From contig CAYGSU010000082.1 of assembly GCA_964352715.1 (NCBI GenBank), forward strand, positions 1-15,187: 15,187 bases of DNA, given 5' to 3'. The notes beneath the pieces were generated by a model. It worked only from the letters and a program-made list of their open reading frames with translations. It made no database searches and was not told the DNA's origin. Positions 1 through 7,570 of this stretch are shown piece by piece (the first letter of the stretch is position 1; every line of letters starts with the position of its first letter). The position numbers and the translations under genes are program-made. This DNA comes from JAVKBW01 sp964352715 (lineage in GTDB: Bacteria; Pseudomonadota; Alphaproteobacteria; UBA8366; Aestuariispiraceae).

Positions 1-908
1 GGTGGCCATTCAAGACACCTTCCTTCAGAATCGCCGGTTATGAATCCACCTGCACCGCCATCCGGACCACCCCAGCGATCTGACTGACCGTTGTCGCGAT
101 AGTTGAAGAACAGATACTCGGTTTCAAGATCATAGCCATGGGCAATCGCCTTGTCTGAAAGCGTTCCGTCTTCGTTCAGCCATTTGACGCCATTCGCATC
201 GAGGAAGTAGTCGTCAGCGTCAACACCTTCCAGCATTGCGTTGCAGGCGTCACCGGTCCCGAAATCCTTGTCATTCAGTTTGCGGCCAACCCGGGCATTG
301 CATTCCGGACGAATGCTGTTCTCTCCATTGAACGATGCTTCCATGAAAGGTGATCCATCCCATTCGACAAGATGACCGTCCTCATCGGTAGCAAAATGCC
401 CCCCCGCAGAGTGGTACATGAACCACCAGCCTTCCGCATTTTCTTCGGCAACCGTGCGAATGTAATCCTTATACCAGTCGACGGAATAGCCGTACTCTTT
501 CCAGGGCCAGTTCTTGACACCCGTCAATGTCTGGCAAGTGTAGTCGTCTACGGCGCATTCGCCGCCCCTCTCCGTGTGGTTGTAGTAAGCCCAGCATATT
601 GTCGACTGTCCGAGCTCACTTCTCTCGTAGCGATGCTTGAGGTCGTACAGATGGGCGTGAAGAGAGACGTATCGTGTACTTTCCAGCAACTCCTTCGAAG
701 GTTCCAACGTCAGCGTGCCTTCGACGGTGTCAATGATAAGGGTCATCTCGCCCTTAACGTTCGGGTCGCCATGCGGCATCCAGCCCGGTTGAATACTTGT
801 GGGAGCGCCACATACAGGAAATGTGTAAACCTGCTGCGCAGCCAGGGCAGGCACAATCGAAACCGCCACCGTAATCGATGCAATCCACATTCCAAAAACT
901 GTTTTCAT
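1..908 (-). CDS. Secreted protein of unknown function, partial (C-terminus off the left edge)
   Basis: An open frame of 302 codons runs from an ATG at 908 to the window edge with no stop. A GGGGAG Shine-Dalgarno sequence lies 5 nt upstream. Residues 1-23 look like a Sec signal peptide (Lys at 2, hydrophobic core, PALA-AQ cleavage region). The mature part has at least seven Cys, fitting disulfides in the periplasm or outside, and is rich in Trp, Tyr, Asp and Gly. I recognise no family. The gene is divergent from the lipoprotein pair and shares its 134-bp control region. A run of seven G in the coding strand (399-405) is a possible slippage site. The opposite strand carries a 201-codon frame (372-977), which I treat as a shadow because it has no signal or family resemblance. 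The gene call is fairly sure; the function is unknown. Confidence 0.8.
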   Translation of the reverse strand, partial: MKTVFGMWIASITVAVSIVPALAAQQVYTFPVCGAPTSIQPGWMPHGDPNVKGEMTLIIDTVEGTLTLEPSKELLESTRYVSLHAHLYDLKHRYERSELGQSTICWAYYNHTERGGECAVDDYTCQTLTGVKNWPWKEYGYSVDWYKDYIRTVAEENAEGWWFMYHSAGGHFATDEDGHLVEWDGSPFMEASFNGENSIRPECNARVGRKLNDKDFGTGDACNAMLEGVDADDYFLDANGVKWLNEDGTLSDKAIAHGYDLETEYLFFNYRDNGQSDRWGGPDGGAGGFITGDSEGRCLEWP

Positions 909-948
909 ACCGGCTCCCCAAAAAGAAATCAGGAAAAAGATAGGGGCA

Positions 949-954
949 ATCATA
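949..954 (-). promoter_or_regulatory. Possible -10 box for the leftward secreted-protein gene
   Basis: The minus strand reads TATGAT here, 40 nt upstream of the ATG at 908, a good -10 match. No convincing -35 stands 16-18 nt upstream, so this is a weak call. The operator at 979-988 lies just upstream and could also affect this gene. Confidence 0.25.
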
Positions 955-972
955 TTTTGTGTCTACAACAAT

Positions 973-991
973 ATTGATTGACCAGTCAGAT
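973..991 (+). promoter_or_regulatory. Operator site, left copy of a perfect 19-bp repeat
   Basis: ATTGATTGACCAGTCAGAT is found here on the plus strand and, identically, on the minus strand at 12595-12613. Its core TGACCAGTCA (979-988) is a TGAC-N2-GTCA palindrome, as expected for a dimeric repressor. It overlaps the predicted -35 box TTGACC (978-983) of the lipoprotein genes. In both copies it has the same orientation relative to the downstream gene. The BetI-like protein encoded at 7571-8257 is the obvious candidate binder, but that is inference. Confidence 0.7.
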
Positions 992-1007
992 TATTTAAGG
1001 GTATTTT
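978..1007 (+). promoter_or_regulatory. Predicted sigma-70 promoter of the lipoprotein pair
   Basis: The -35 is TTGACC (978-983) and the -10 is TATTTT (1002-1007), with an 18-bp spacer. The start codon at 1043 is 36 nt beyond the -10. The -35 lies inside the 19-bp operator and the -10 end abuts a second inverted repeat, so binding there would be expected to repress. Confidence 0.45.
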
Positions 1008-1022
1008 TGACTCAACAGTCAA
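1007..1022 (+). promoter_or_regulatory. Second inverted repeat, candidate operator
   Basis: TTGACTCAACAGTCAA is a perfect inverted repeat with 6-bp arms and a 4-bp centre. Its half-site TTGACT resembles the TGACT/TGACC halves of the 979-988 site. The two centres are about 31 bp apart, close to three helical turns. It sits over the predicted -10 and start region of the lipoprotein promoter. Confidence 0.5.
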
Positions 1023-1042
1023 TGTTAGCAGGAGTGGTAGAT

Positions 1043-1801
1043 ATGACGCGCACCATACTCAGACTGGCCGGGGTTGGGCTTGCCGCAATCGTGGGCCTTG
1101 CTGCCTGTCAAACTACCGGGCAACAGACGACAGAAACCGAGGGCACTGTGCTTTCCGCAGATGCAACAGCATTCACACGCGGCGAGCTTTACAGCTATCT
1201 GTCCGGGAAAACGCAGGTTTGGGATGAAGGGGGCGCGTATTATGCAAGCAACGGCACCCTGCAAACCTTGTGGGAAGGAGAGCGGGCAGAAGGCGAATGG
1301 GAAACGACCAAAGACGGTGAGCTCTGCTGGTATGTCAAATCGTGGGGCGAAACGCCGTGTGAAAAATACTATAACAACGGCGACGTCATAAGCATTGTCT
1401 ACAAAGGCGAAACATCGCTGGCCCCGGAAAGGATCGATGGTAATGCGCTGGACAGCCTGGCTGCGGGCGCACCGCCGGAAGAAGCGACAGCATTTGAGCC
1501 GGAATTGTTTACCAAAACTGAAACCACAGCGCTCGTTTCCGGCAAATCCGTTATCTGGGAAGGCAATGGCGGCGCGTATTATGCGCCAGACTTCACACTG
1601 ATCACGAAGTGGGACGGCGTCCGAGAAAGAGGCACCTGGAGTGTAACCGAAGACGGCGGCGTGTGCTGGCATATCACCAGCTGGGGCAAGACACCCTGCG
1701 AGTACTACTTTCTCAAGGATGGCAAGCTGATGGCGCTTTACGAAGGGGAACAGCTGGAAGCCAGCGAGCATGTACAAGGCGACATGACAAACTCGATGTG
1801 A
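1043..1801 (+). CDS. Two-domain lipoprotein, DUF995-like
   Basis: This 252-residue protein starts at ATG 1043, with AGGAG (1030-1034) 8 nt upstream; an in-frame ATG at 959 lies upstream of the predicted promoter and is rejected. Residues 1-21 form a lipoprotein signal ending in the lipobox LAAC, with Cys22 the lipidated residue. The mature part holds two copies of an approximately 80-residue domain (44-123 and 156-236). Each has the pattern SGKT/S..., GGAYYA, W-x-G-x-R, G-x-W, CW, SWG-x-TPCE and YY. This resembles short alphaproteobacterial DUF995-type proteins, a family of unknown function; that match is from memory. It is followed 44 nt later by a paralogue ending in a similar tail (GDMTNSM here, GDLTDGM there). 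It is probably anchored in the outer or inner membrane facing the periplasm. Its promoter carries the operator shared with the amine operon. Confidence 0.85.
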   Translation: MTRTILRLAGVGLAAIVGLAACQTTGQQTTETEGTVLSADATAFTRGELYSYLSGKTQVWDEGGAYYASNGTLQTLWEGERAEGEWETTKDGELCWYVKSWGETPCEKYYNNGDVISIVYKGETSLAPERIDGNALDSLAAGAPPEEATAFEPELFTKTETTALVSGKSVIWEGNGGAYYAPDFTLITKWDGVRERGTWSVTEDGGVCWHITSWGKTPCEYYFLKDGKLMALYEGEQLEASEHVQGDMTNSM

Positions 1802-1845
1802 CCGACACTCAGGCAGAAATTTCCATCCGACCAGGAGAGAACCTG

Positions 1846-2595
1846 ATGCCGGTTTCAGGACCAAAGGGTTTGGCAGCGATGCTGGGTGTTGTGCTTGTTT
1901 CAGCCTGCTCGACTGAAAGCAGCATATCGGAAGCCAATGCACCCGAGCCGTTTACGCGAGGCGAATTGTACAGCTTCATCGCAGGCAAAACGCAAGTACG
2001 GGCCGATGGCGGCGCTTACTATGCAGACGATGGTAAGCTTCTGGTCGTTGATGAAAAGGGTAACGTTCAGAAAGGGTCCTGGTCGACGACACAGGACGGG
2101 AAGCTCTGCTGGCACTTTTTTGACCTGAAAAATGCGCTTTGCGAAGCCTACTTTCATCGGGACGGAAAGAATTACTTCCAGAAAAACGGCAACCTTGATG
2201 CAGTGCCTGAAACACAAGATGGCAACACACTGAAATACAAGGAAGCAGTAGCGGGTAATCATCGTAAAGGCGCGAAGACCGATAACGGCTCTCATGACTT
2301 CTTCAGCCGCGAACAGACCATCGCATTACTGTCCGGCAAAACATCCAAGCGAGCAGCGAATGGCCGAATGTACTATGCGCCCGACTATACACTGAAAACG
2401 GTATGGAATGGTGTCCACAAAACCGGCACATGGAGCGTCAACCTGAGTGGTGGTGTATGCTGGCACATTGTCGGGTGGGAAAAGACACCGTGCGAATACT
2501 ACTTTCTGAAAAACGATCGCGTTTGGGCCAAGTTCAGAAAACTGGAATCGCTGGCGGCCCCTCTGGTGGACGGTGACTTAACGGACGGGATGTAA
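1846..2595 (+). CDS. Two-domain lipoprotein, paralogue of the upstream gene
   Basis: This 249-residue protein starts at ATG 1846, with AGGAG (1833-1837) 8 nt upstream. The signal ends in the lipobox VSAC with Cys21. Two domain copies follow, about residues 36-110 and 152-232, with the same landmarks as the neighbour: GKTQ, GGAYYADDG, G-x-WS, LCWH, CEAYF in the first; SGKT, MYYAPD, GTWS, VCWH, KTPCEYYF in the second. The second copy is closer to the second copy of the neighbour than to its own first copy, so duplication of the whole two-domain gene is likely. The first copy is divergent, lacking the SWG-x-TP stretch. It is co-transcribed with the gene at 1043 and ends 25 bp before the convergent MBL gene. 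Function is unknown. Confidence 0.85.
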   Translation: MPVSGPKGLAAMLGVVLVSACSTESSISEANAPEPFTRGELYSFIAGKTQVRADGGAYYADDGKLLVVDEKGNVQKGSWSTTQDGKLCWHFFDLKNALCEAYFHRDGKNYFQKNGNLDAVPETQDGNTLKYKEAVAGNHRKGAKTDNGSHDFFSREQTIALLSGKTSKRAANGRMYYAPDYTLKTVWNGVHKTGTWSVNLSGGVCWHIVGWEKTPCEYYFLKNDRVWAKFRKLESLAAPLVDGDLTDGM

Positions 2596-2620
2596 TCCCG
2601 CTCCTCGGTATACAGCGATG

Positions 2621-3358
2621 TCAGTTTCTGAGCGCCAGATCCGCCAGTTGCGCATCAATAATCTGGTGCAGCCGCTTCCTGCCGAACGGTCCATAGTGCC
2701 CAGGGAACACACGATCGACCGGTAGGGTCTTCATCCTTCTGAGACTGTCACAGTATTTTACGGGCTCGGCAGGCGGCCACGCCAGACCATGGTCGCCATC
2801 GTACATCATGTCACTGGTAAAAAGGCTGCCTGTCGATTCTTCCCAGATCGCCAACCCGCCGGGGGATCGGCCCGGCATATGAAGAACCTCCAGTTGACGG
2901 TCACCCAAATCGAAAACATCCCCGTCCTCAACAGTCAGCGTAGGATGCGCCGGCGTCATTCTGTAATCTGAAACCTGATATCCCGCATAGGGCAAAGCCC
3001 ACACTGTTCTGTCATTCAGGTAGTCGGAAACTGATGCAGCTTCCTCTTCAGGATTTGCCAGTGCTTCCGCATCCAGCGGGTGGCAGGCGCGTTGCGAGAA
3101 TGCAGACCAGGCGCCCGCATGATCGTAATAGCTGTTCAATGCAACAACAGTGCAGGGCTTACCCGCAATAGCTGTCACCAGCGCAGCAGGAGAGACAATA
3201 CCGGAGCCACAATCTACCAGCAGGTCTTCGTTTTGGCCGCGCACCAGCCAGAAGTCACCAACAGCATAGGAGTCAATGTTATGCTCGCGAAACCGGATAG
3301 TTCCTGGATCGTGCAGTTCCACAGAAAACCAGGATTCCGCTACAGGTTTGTCTTTCAT
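2621..3358 (-). CDS. Metallo-beta-lactamase-fold protein with altered metal-binding motif
   Basis: This 245-residue protein begins at ATG 3358, with GGAGG 5 nt upstream. The MBL fold is visible: LLVDCGSG (46-53), the motif region 71-82, H160 followed by PGRSPGG, D183 in LFTSD, and H221 in VFPGH. The usual HxHxDH is N75-S-Y77-Y-D79-H80 here. The two site-1 His are therefore replaced, while D79, H80, D183, H221 and the third His H160 remain. That argues for one metal site, a different metal, or a non-hydrolytic role. It is the last gene of the leftward cluster, 31 bp after the dehydrogenase gene, so it probably handles a product or intermediate of amine oxidation. The usual glyoxalase II or lactonase labels should not be transferred without care. 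Confidence 0.85.
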   Translation of the reverse strand: MKDKPVAESWFSVELHDPGTIRFREHNIDSYAVGDFWLVRGQNEDLLVDCGSGIVSPAALVTAIAGKPCTVVALNSYYDHAGAWSAFSQRACHPLDAEALANPEEEAASVSDYLNDRTVWALPYAGYQVSDYRMTPAHPTLTVEDGDVFDLGDRQLEVLHMPGRSPGGLAIWEESTGSLFTSDMMYDGDHGLAWPPAEPVKYCDSLRRMKTLPVDRVFPGHYGPFGRKRLHQIIDAQLADLALRN

Positions 3359-3389
3359 TCACGCCTCCCGACTGCAACTGGCGTCAGTG

Positions 3390-5465
3390 TTACGCATCCT
3401 CAAAGAAGACGCGATCATGTTTCAGAGGATTGTCCGGATCGATGACAGCATCCAGTTCGCGTGCATATTTGTGTCCGGAATACACCGCAGCAGCAATAAT
3501 TGCCGGGGCCTCGCAATCACCTATTCGCTTCAGGCTCTTGGGCGCCCACTCAATGCCATCCGTAATCATCTTTGCCAGATCATGATACAGGGTATCATTT
3601 GGTTTTCTGGCAGTTACAAGAACCACCGCTTCTGCATCGATTGTCGTTTCCCGCCCGCTGTACTCGCATCCGATCGTAACCCTGGAGCCGTCAAATGACT
3701 GCAGGTTGTGTGAGGTTATGACATCGACACCCAACCCGGAAAGCTTCTCGCGGGCACGCCAGCGGTCCATCGTATATTCACCCCAGGCAGATACACTGTC
3801 ATCCGGCGTAACCAGCGTGACCGGCACGCCGGCCTCACGCACAGCTTCCGCCATCACCGTTCCCATGTAGTAGTGGTCATCATCGAACACGACCGTAGGA
3901 CCGGCTGGAACGCGTCCAGCCATGATATCGTCTGGCGTAAAGATTTTTTCCGCCGGACCCATTGTGTGAATACCGCGCGGGTTGGCGCTGCCAAACCCGT
4001 CACTGCGCCAATGCGCGCCAGTTGCGATAACAACATGGTCGGCGCCAACAGCAAGAACCTGATCGGCAGACATCTCGCTTTCCCGGAACTCTTCGACATT
4101 CAGCAGCTTCTCTATCTGCTGCAGGCGATAGTCCCGCACCCGGATCCATTCGCTCAGTCCCGGTAGTTTCGACTCAGACGTTACCCTGCCCCCAAGCTCA
4201 CGGGTCGCCTCCGCCAGCATCACGGTGTAACCGCGTTTACCGAGCGAATGCGCTGCTTCCAATCCCGCCGGTCCTGCCCCAACGATAAGCACGGTTGAGT
4301 CGGAACCCATTTTCTCGATGGATTCCGGATGCCAGCCGCGCCGCCATTCTTCGCTCATCGATGGATTTTGCGTGCACCGAATGGGGACGCCCTTGCCATC
4401 GCCCGTGTAGCAGATATTACAGCCGATACATTCCCTGATATCGTCAAGCCGCCCCTCCTCAATCTTCTTGGGCAGGAAGGGATCGGCTATCGACGGGCGC
4501 GCCGCACCGATGAAATCCATGATGCCGCGTTTGATCTGGCTCACCATCATGTCCGGTGAGGTAAACCTTCCGACAGAGACGACCGGCTTGCTGGTATAGG
4601 ATTTTACTTTGGAAATATAAGGTTCAAGTGCGCCTTGTTCGACAAACCGGGACAATCCCATTTCAATCGAATAGTCGTTGATGTTGATATCCCACAGGTC
4701 CGGCAGTTCACCGATCATTCCGAATATGTCCTCGGTTTCACCGGGCATCGGATTGCCGTCGCCGCCATCAAACCCGCCGTTGGTCTCGGCAGAGAACCGG
4801 ACGGCCACCGCCATCGTGTCGCCAACAGCTTCCTTCGTATCCTCGATGATTTCGCGCACCAGACGGATACGGTTTTCCAGCGACCCGCCATATTCGTCAC
4901 TGCGGGTGTTATGAACGGGCGACATGAATTGTGACAGCAGATAGCCATGTGTCGCATAGACATAGGCGATATCGAACCCGGCTTTTTTCGCCCGCATGGC
5001 GGCGTTTCGATGCCACCGGCGCACTTCCTTGATATCCGCAAGGTCCATCGCCCGTGTCTGAAACGGATTGCCGGCGAGGTTGGGCATGCTGGAAACGCCG
5101 AGCGCTATTTCCCTGGTTCCGAGATTGGGCATCCGGGCCCCACCGATGCACAATTCAACGCCGGCCAGCGCGCCATGCGCATGGACCTTCTCCGTCATCA
5201 GGCTGTGCGATCTGATGTCGCCATCATCCCAGAGTGACGCCGAGGGATACGGCGTATCGTCACAGGCCGGGTGGACGGAACAGTATTCCGTATTGACGAC
5301 GGCCCAGCCGCCTTCAGCCTTCACTTCACGAAGCCCTGCCAATGTGCGGGGTCGTTCCCAGCCACTGCCGGTACAGTGTGGTACCTGATAGAATCGGTTT
5401 TTTGCTGTTACCGGGCCGATCTTTACCGGCTCGAACAGAATGTCATAGCGAGCGTCACGGGTCAC
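3390..5465 (-). CDS. TMADH/DMADH-family flavin/4Fe-4S amine dehydrogenase (paralogue 1)
   Basis: This 691-residue protein starts at GTG 5465, with AGGAG 6 nt upstream. The frame stays open to 5612, but that part lies in the upstream gene and has no similarity to the family. The order is an FMN-binding TIM barrel (about 1-345), a 4Fe-4S cluster (C346, C349, C352, C364), and an ADP/FAD-binding Rossmann region starting at VGAGPAGLEAA (395-405). From memory of Methylophilus TMADH, C31 in VPHC matches the flavin-linking Cys30, Y61 matches Tyr60, and Y170 and H173 match Tyr169 and His172. However Y265 and E268 stand where TMADH has Trp264 and Asp267, and D356 replaces Trp355. It likely oxidises a C-N bond of a secondary or tertiary amine, or a betaine derivative, in the cytoplasm. 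The substrate differs from trimethylamine and is undetermined. It is 20 bp downstream of its paralogue. Confidence 0.88.
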   Translation of the reverse strand: MTRDARYDILFEPVKIGPVTAKNRFYQVPHCTGSGWERPRTLAGLREVKAEGGWAVVNTEYCSVHPACDDTPYPSASLWDDGDIRSHSLMTEKVHAHGALAGVELCIGGARMPNLGTREIALGVSSMPNLAGNPFQTRAMDLADIKEVRRWHRNAAMRAKKAGFDIAYVYATHGYLLSQFMSPVHNTRSDEYGGSLENRIRLVREIIEDTKEAVGDTMAVAVRFSAETNGGFDGGDGNPMPGETEDIFGMIGELPDLWDININDYSIEMGLSRFVEQGALEPYISKVKSYTSKPVVSVGRFTSPDMMVSQIKRGIMDFIGAARPSIADPFLPKKIEEGRLDDIRECIGCNICYTGDGKGVPIRCTQNPSMSEEWRRGWHPESIEKMGSDSTVLIVGAGPAGLEAAHSLGKRGYTVMLAEATRELGGRVTSESKLPGLSEWIRVRDYRLQQIEKLLNVEEFRESEMSADQVLAVGADHVVIATGAHWRSDGFGSANPRGIHTMGPAEKIFTPDDIMAGRVPAGPTVVFDDDHYYMGTVMAEAVREAGVPVTLVTPDDSVSAWGEYTMDRWRAREKLSGLGVDVITSHNLQSFDGSRVTIGCEYSGRETTIDAEAVVLVTARKPNDTLYHDLAKMITDGIEWAPKSLKRIGDCEAPAIIAAAVYSGHKYARELDAVIDPDNPLKHDRVFFEDA

Positions 5466-5485
5466 AATTTTCTCCTGAAAGCATA

Positions 5486-7552
5486 CTAGATTGCAGCAAG
5501 TTCCGGCAGTTCTCGTTTGAAAGGAACGCCCTCGACTACAGGTTCGTCGAGCTCGCGGGCATAACGATGGCCGCCATATACGGCCGCGGCGATTGTTCCG
5601 GGTGCAAGGCAATCGCCGACACGGGTGATCGAGGTAATACCAGCGGCATCGTTGGCAGATGGATTGGAAGCCAGGTCATGGTACAAATCATCATTCGGAT
5701 CGCGCATCGTCACCATGACAAGCGACCCGCAGGCTCTTGTCTCAAGCCTTTCCGTGAAAACGCATCTGAGTGCAATTCTGTCGTCGCGGATCGATGCGAT
5801 GTTACGGTGCGGAACGATCAGAACGCCGATTTCCAGTAGCCGGGTCTGGATCTTCTCCTGCTCCATGGTGTTATGAGTGAAGCTCGATACATCCGCCTCA
5901 GGCGTTACCAGCACAACATCAAGACCATCCTGCCGCAGTTTTTCAGCGATAATTCCACCCATGTAGAAGTGATCATCATCAAAAACGATGACAGGGCTTT
6001 TCAATTCGGCCCCTGAAATAACATCATCCGGTGTAAACACAGTCGCGCCATCGCTTCCCGGAATGGCGTGATGATTCGCACGCCCGATGCCGTCCTTCCG
6101 CCAGAATGACCCGGTACAGAGGACGACATGATCCGGCGCGAATTCGCGTATCTGGTCAGCCGTCAAATGACTGTCCAGATAAACGTCAACATTAAGCAAC
6201 TTATCAAGCTGCCCTTGCCGATAGTCGCGTACACGCGCCCATTCCGACAGGCCAGGCAACCGGCTTTCGAGCGTTACCCTGCCGCCAAGCACAGTCGACG
6301 ATTCAGCCAGCGTGACAGGATAGCCGCGTTTTCCCAGCGACATGGCGCATTCCAGCCCGGCCGGTCCGGCGCCAACGACGAGCACATTGCTGTCGCTCTT
6401 CTTTATTGCAATTCGTTCAGGATGCCAGCCGCGCCGCCATTCTTCGCCCATTGTAGGGTTTTGGGTGCATCTCAGGGGCGTGGCCAGAAAATCGGCCGTG
6501 ACACAGATATTGCAACCGATGCATTCCCGAATGTCTTCCAGGCGCCCTTCTTCGATCTTTCTTGGCAGGAACGGGTCCGCGATCGACGGTCTTGCTGCGC
6601 CAATCATGTCGAGATGCCCATTCCTGATCATCGAAACCATGGTATCCGGCGACGTGAACCGGCCGACGCCGACAACAGGCTTGTTCGTAACCTGCTTTAC
6701 GAATGCCGTGTAAGGACTTTGCGAATTCTGTTCGCTGAATCTGGATGTTGAGGAATCATTCGACCATTCGCTTACATTGACATCCCAAAGGTCGGGAATA
6801 TCCGCCAGCATTTCGACAACGTCTCTTGCTTCGCCATCGCATGTCAGCCCATCCGGCCCCATCAGCTCGTCAACCGCAAACCGAACCGCAACGCCGCAAG
6901 TGTCACCCACCGCGCTCTTGATATCATAGAGGATTTCGCGAAAGAGCCGCACTCTGTTGTGAAGATTGCCGCCATATTCATCAGTGCGAGAGTTGTACCG
7001 CCGGGACAGGAAGTGCATCTGCATGGTCATGTCATGACCACTGTAGTCATACACAATATCGAAGCCGGCCTTCCTGGCTCGCTTCGCGGCATCGACATGC
7101 CATTTCCGAAGCGCCTTGATGTCGCTCAGATCCATTGCCCGCGCTTGAACCGGAAACGGGCCTTCTACCGGTCTGTTCGCCGGCGCCATCGGAATTTCAC
7201 GGCTGTAAAGGTTTGCTGAGGTAAAGCCGGTATAGGCGGGCTGGAATCCGGCCAATCCGCCATGTTCCTTGATTTTCTCGCACATGCGGGCGAAGACCGG
7301 GATATCGCTGTCATCCCACATCCGCCCTTCAATCAACGGGCTGTGTTCGGATGTATGATGGATTTCGACTTCTTCCGTACAAACAACGGCCCACCCGCCC
7401 TCAGCCTTAACGCCTCGCATTTCAGCCATGCTTGACGGATACGCGCGGCCCATGCCGTTGCAATGCGGTACCTGGTAAAAGCGGTTCTTCGCTACGACAG
7501 GACCTATGCGCACAGGCTCGAACAGAATATCGTACTGAGGGTCCCGGGACAT
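5486..7552 (-). CDS. DMADH/TMADH-family flavin/4Fe-4S amine dehydrogenase (paralogue 2)
   Basis: This 688-residue protein starts at ATG 7552. The ribosome site is weak, which fits translational coupling with the regulator gene ending 18 nt upstream. It aligns end to end with the downstream paralogue from the shared start (RD-x-x-YDILFEPV). Landmarks are C31 (flavin link), Y170 and H173, the 4Fe-4S ligands C344, C347, C350 and C362, and VGAGPAGLE (393-401). Unlike paralogue 1 it keeps W263 and D266 at the TMADH Trp264/Asp267 places, but has E61 in place of Tyr60. The CTE-x-VEIHHTSE stretch resembles dimethylamine dehydrogenase and histamine dehydrogenase as I recall them. The expected reaction is oxidative deamination or demethylation with electrons leaving through the 4Fe-4S cluster to an acceptor such as ETF, which is not encoded in the window. 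Confidence 0.88.
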   Translation of the reverse strand: MSRDPQYDILFEPVRIGPVVAKNRFYQVPHCNGMGRAYPSSMAEMRGVKAEGGWAVVCTEEVEIHHTSEHSPLIEGRMWDDSDIPVFARMCEKIKEHGGLAGFQPAYTGFTSANLYSREIPMAPANRPVEGPFPVQARAMDLSDIKALRKWHVDAAKRARKAGFDIVYDYSGHDMTMQMHFLSRRYNSRTDEYGGNLHNRVRLFREILYDIKSAVGDTCGVAVRFAVDELMGPDGLTCDGEARDVVEMLADIPDLWDVNVSEWSNDSSTSRFSEQNSQSPYTAFVKQVTNKPVVGVGRFTSPDTMVSMIRNGHLDMIGAARPSIADPFLPRKIEEGRLEDIRECIGCNICVTADFLATPLRCTQNPTMGEEWRRGWHPERIAIKKSDSNVLVVGAGPAGLECAMSLGKRGYPVTLAESSTVLGGRVTLESRLPGLSEWARVRDYRQGQLDKLLNVDVYLDSHLTADQIREFAPDHVVLCTGSFWRKDGIGRANHHAIPGSDGATVFTPDDVISGAELKSPVIVFDDDHFYMGGIIAEKLRQDGLDVVLVTPEADVSSFTHNTMEQEKIQTRLLEIGVLIVPHRNIASIRDDRIALRCVFTERLETRACGSLVMVTMRDPNDDLYHDLASNPSANDAAGITSITRVGDCLAPGTIAAAVYGGHRYARELDEPVVEGVPFKRELPELAAI

Positions 7553-7570
7553 TTCAGGTACCGTGCCGCC

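Noticed and set aside
372..977. 201-codon plus-strand open frame in the left region
   Set aside because: It lies opposite the signal-peptide gene at 1-908, has no ribosome site at its start and has low-complexity Arg/Val-rich composition typical of an antisense frame.
1025..1942. 305-codon minus-strand open frame
   Set aside because: It is antisense to two lipoprotein genes that have ribosome sites, lipoboxes and clear mutual similarity.
5466..5612. Longer N-terminus for dehydrogenase paralogue 1
   Set aside because: The extension overlaps the upstream gene and does not match the family; the GTG at 5465 has an ideal AGGAG site and aligns with the paralogue's start.
4327..6447. 28-bp identical direct repeat (4327-4354 and 6420-6447)
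   Set aside because: It encodes the conserved EEWRRGWHPE region of the two paralogous dehydrogenases, so it reflects gene duplication and not a separate repeat element.
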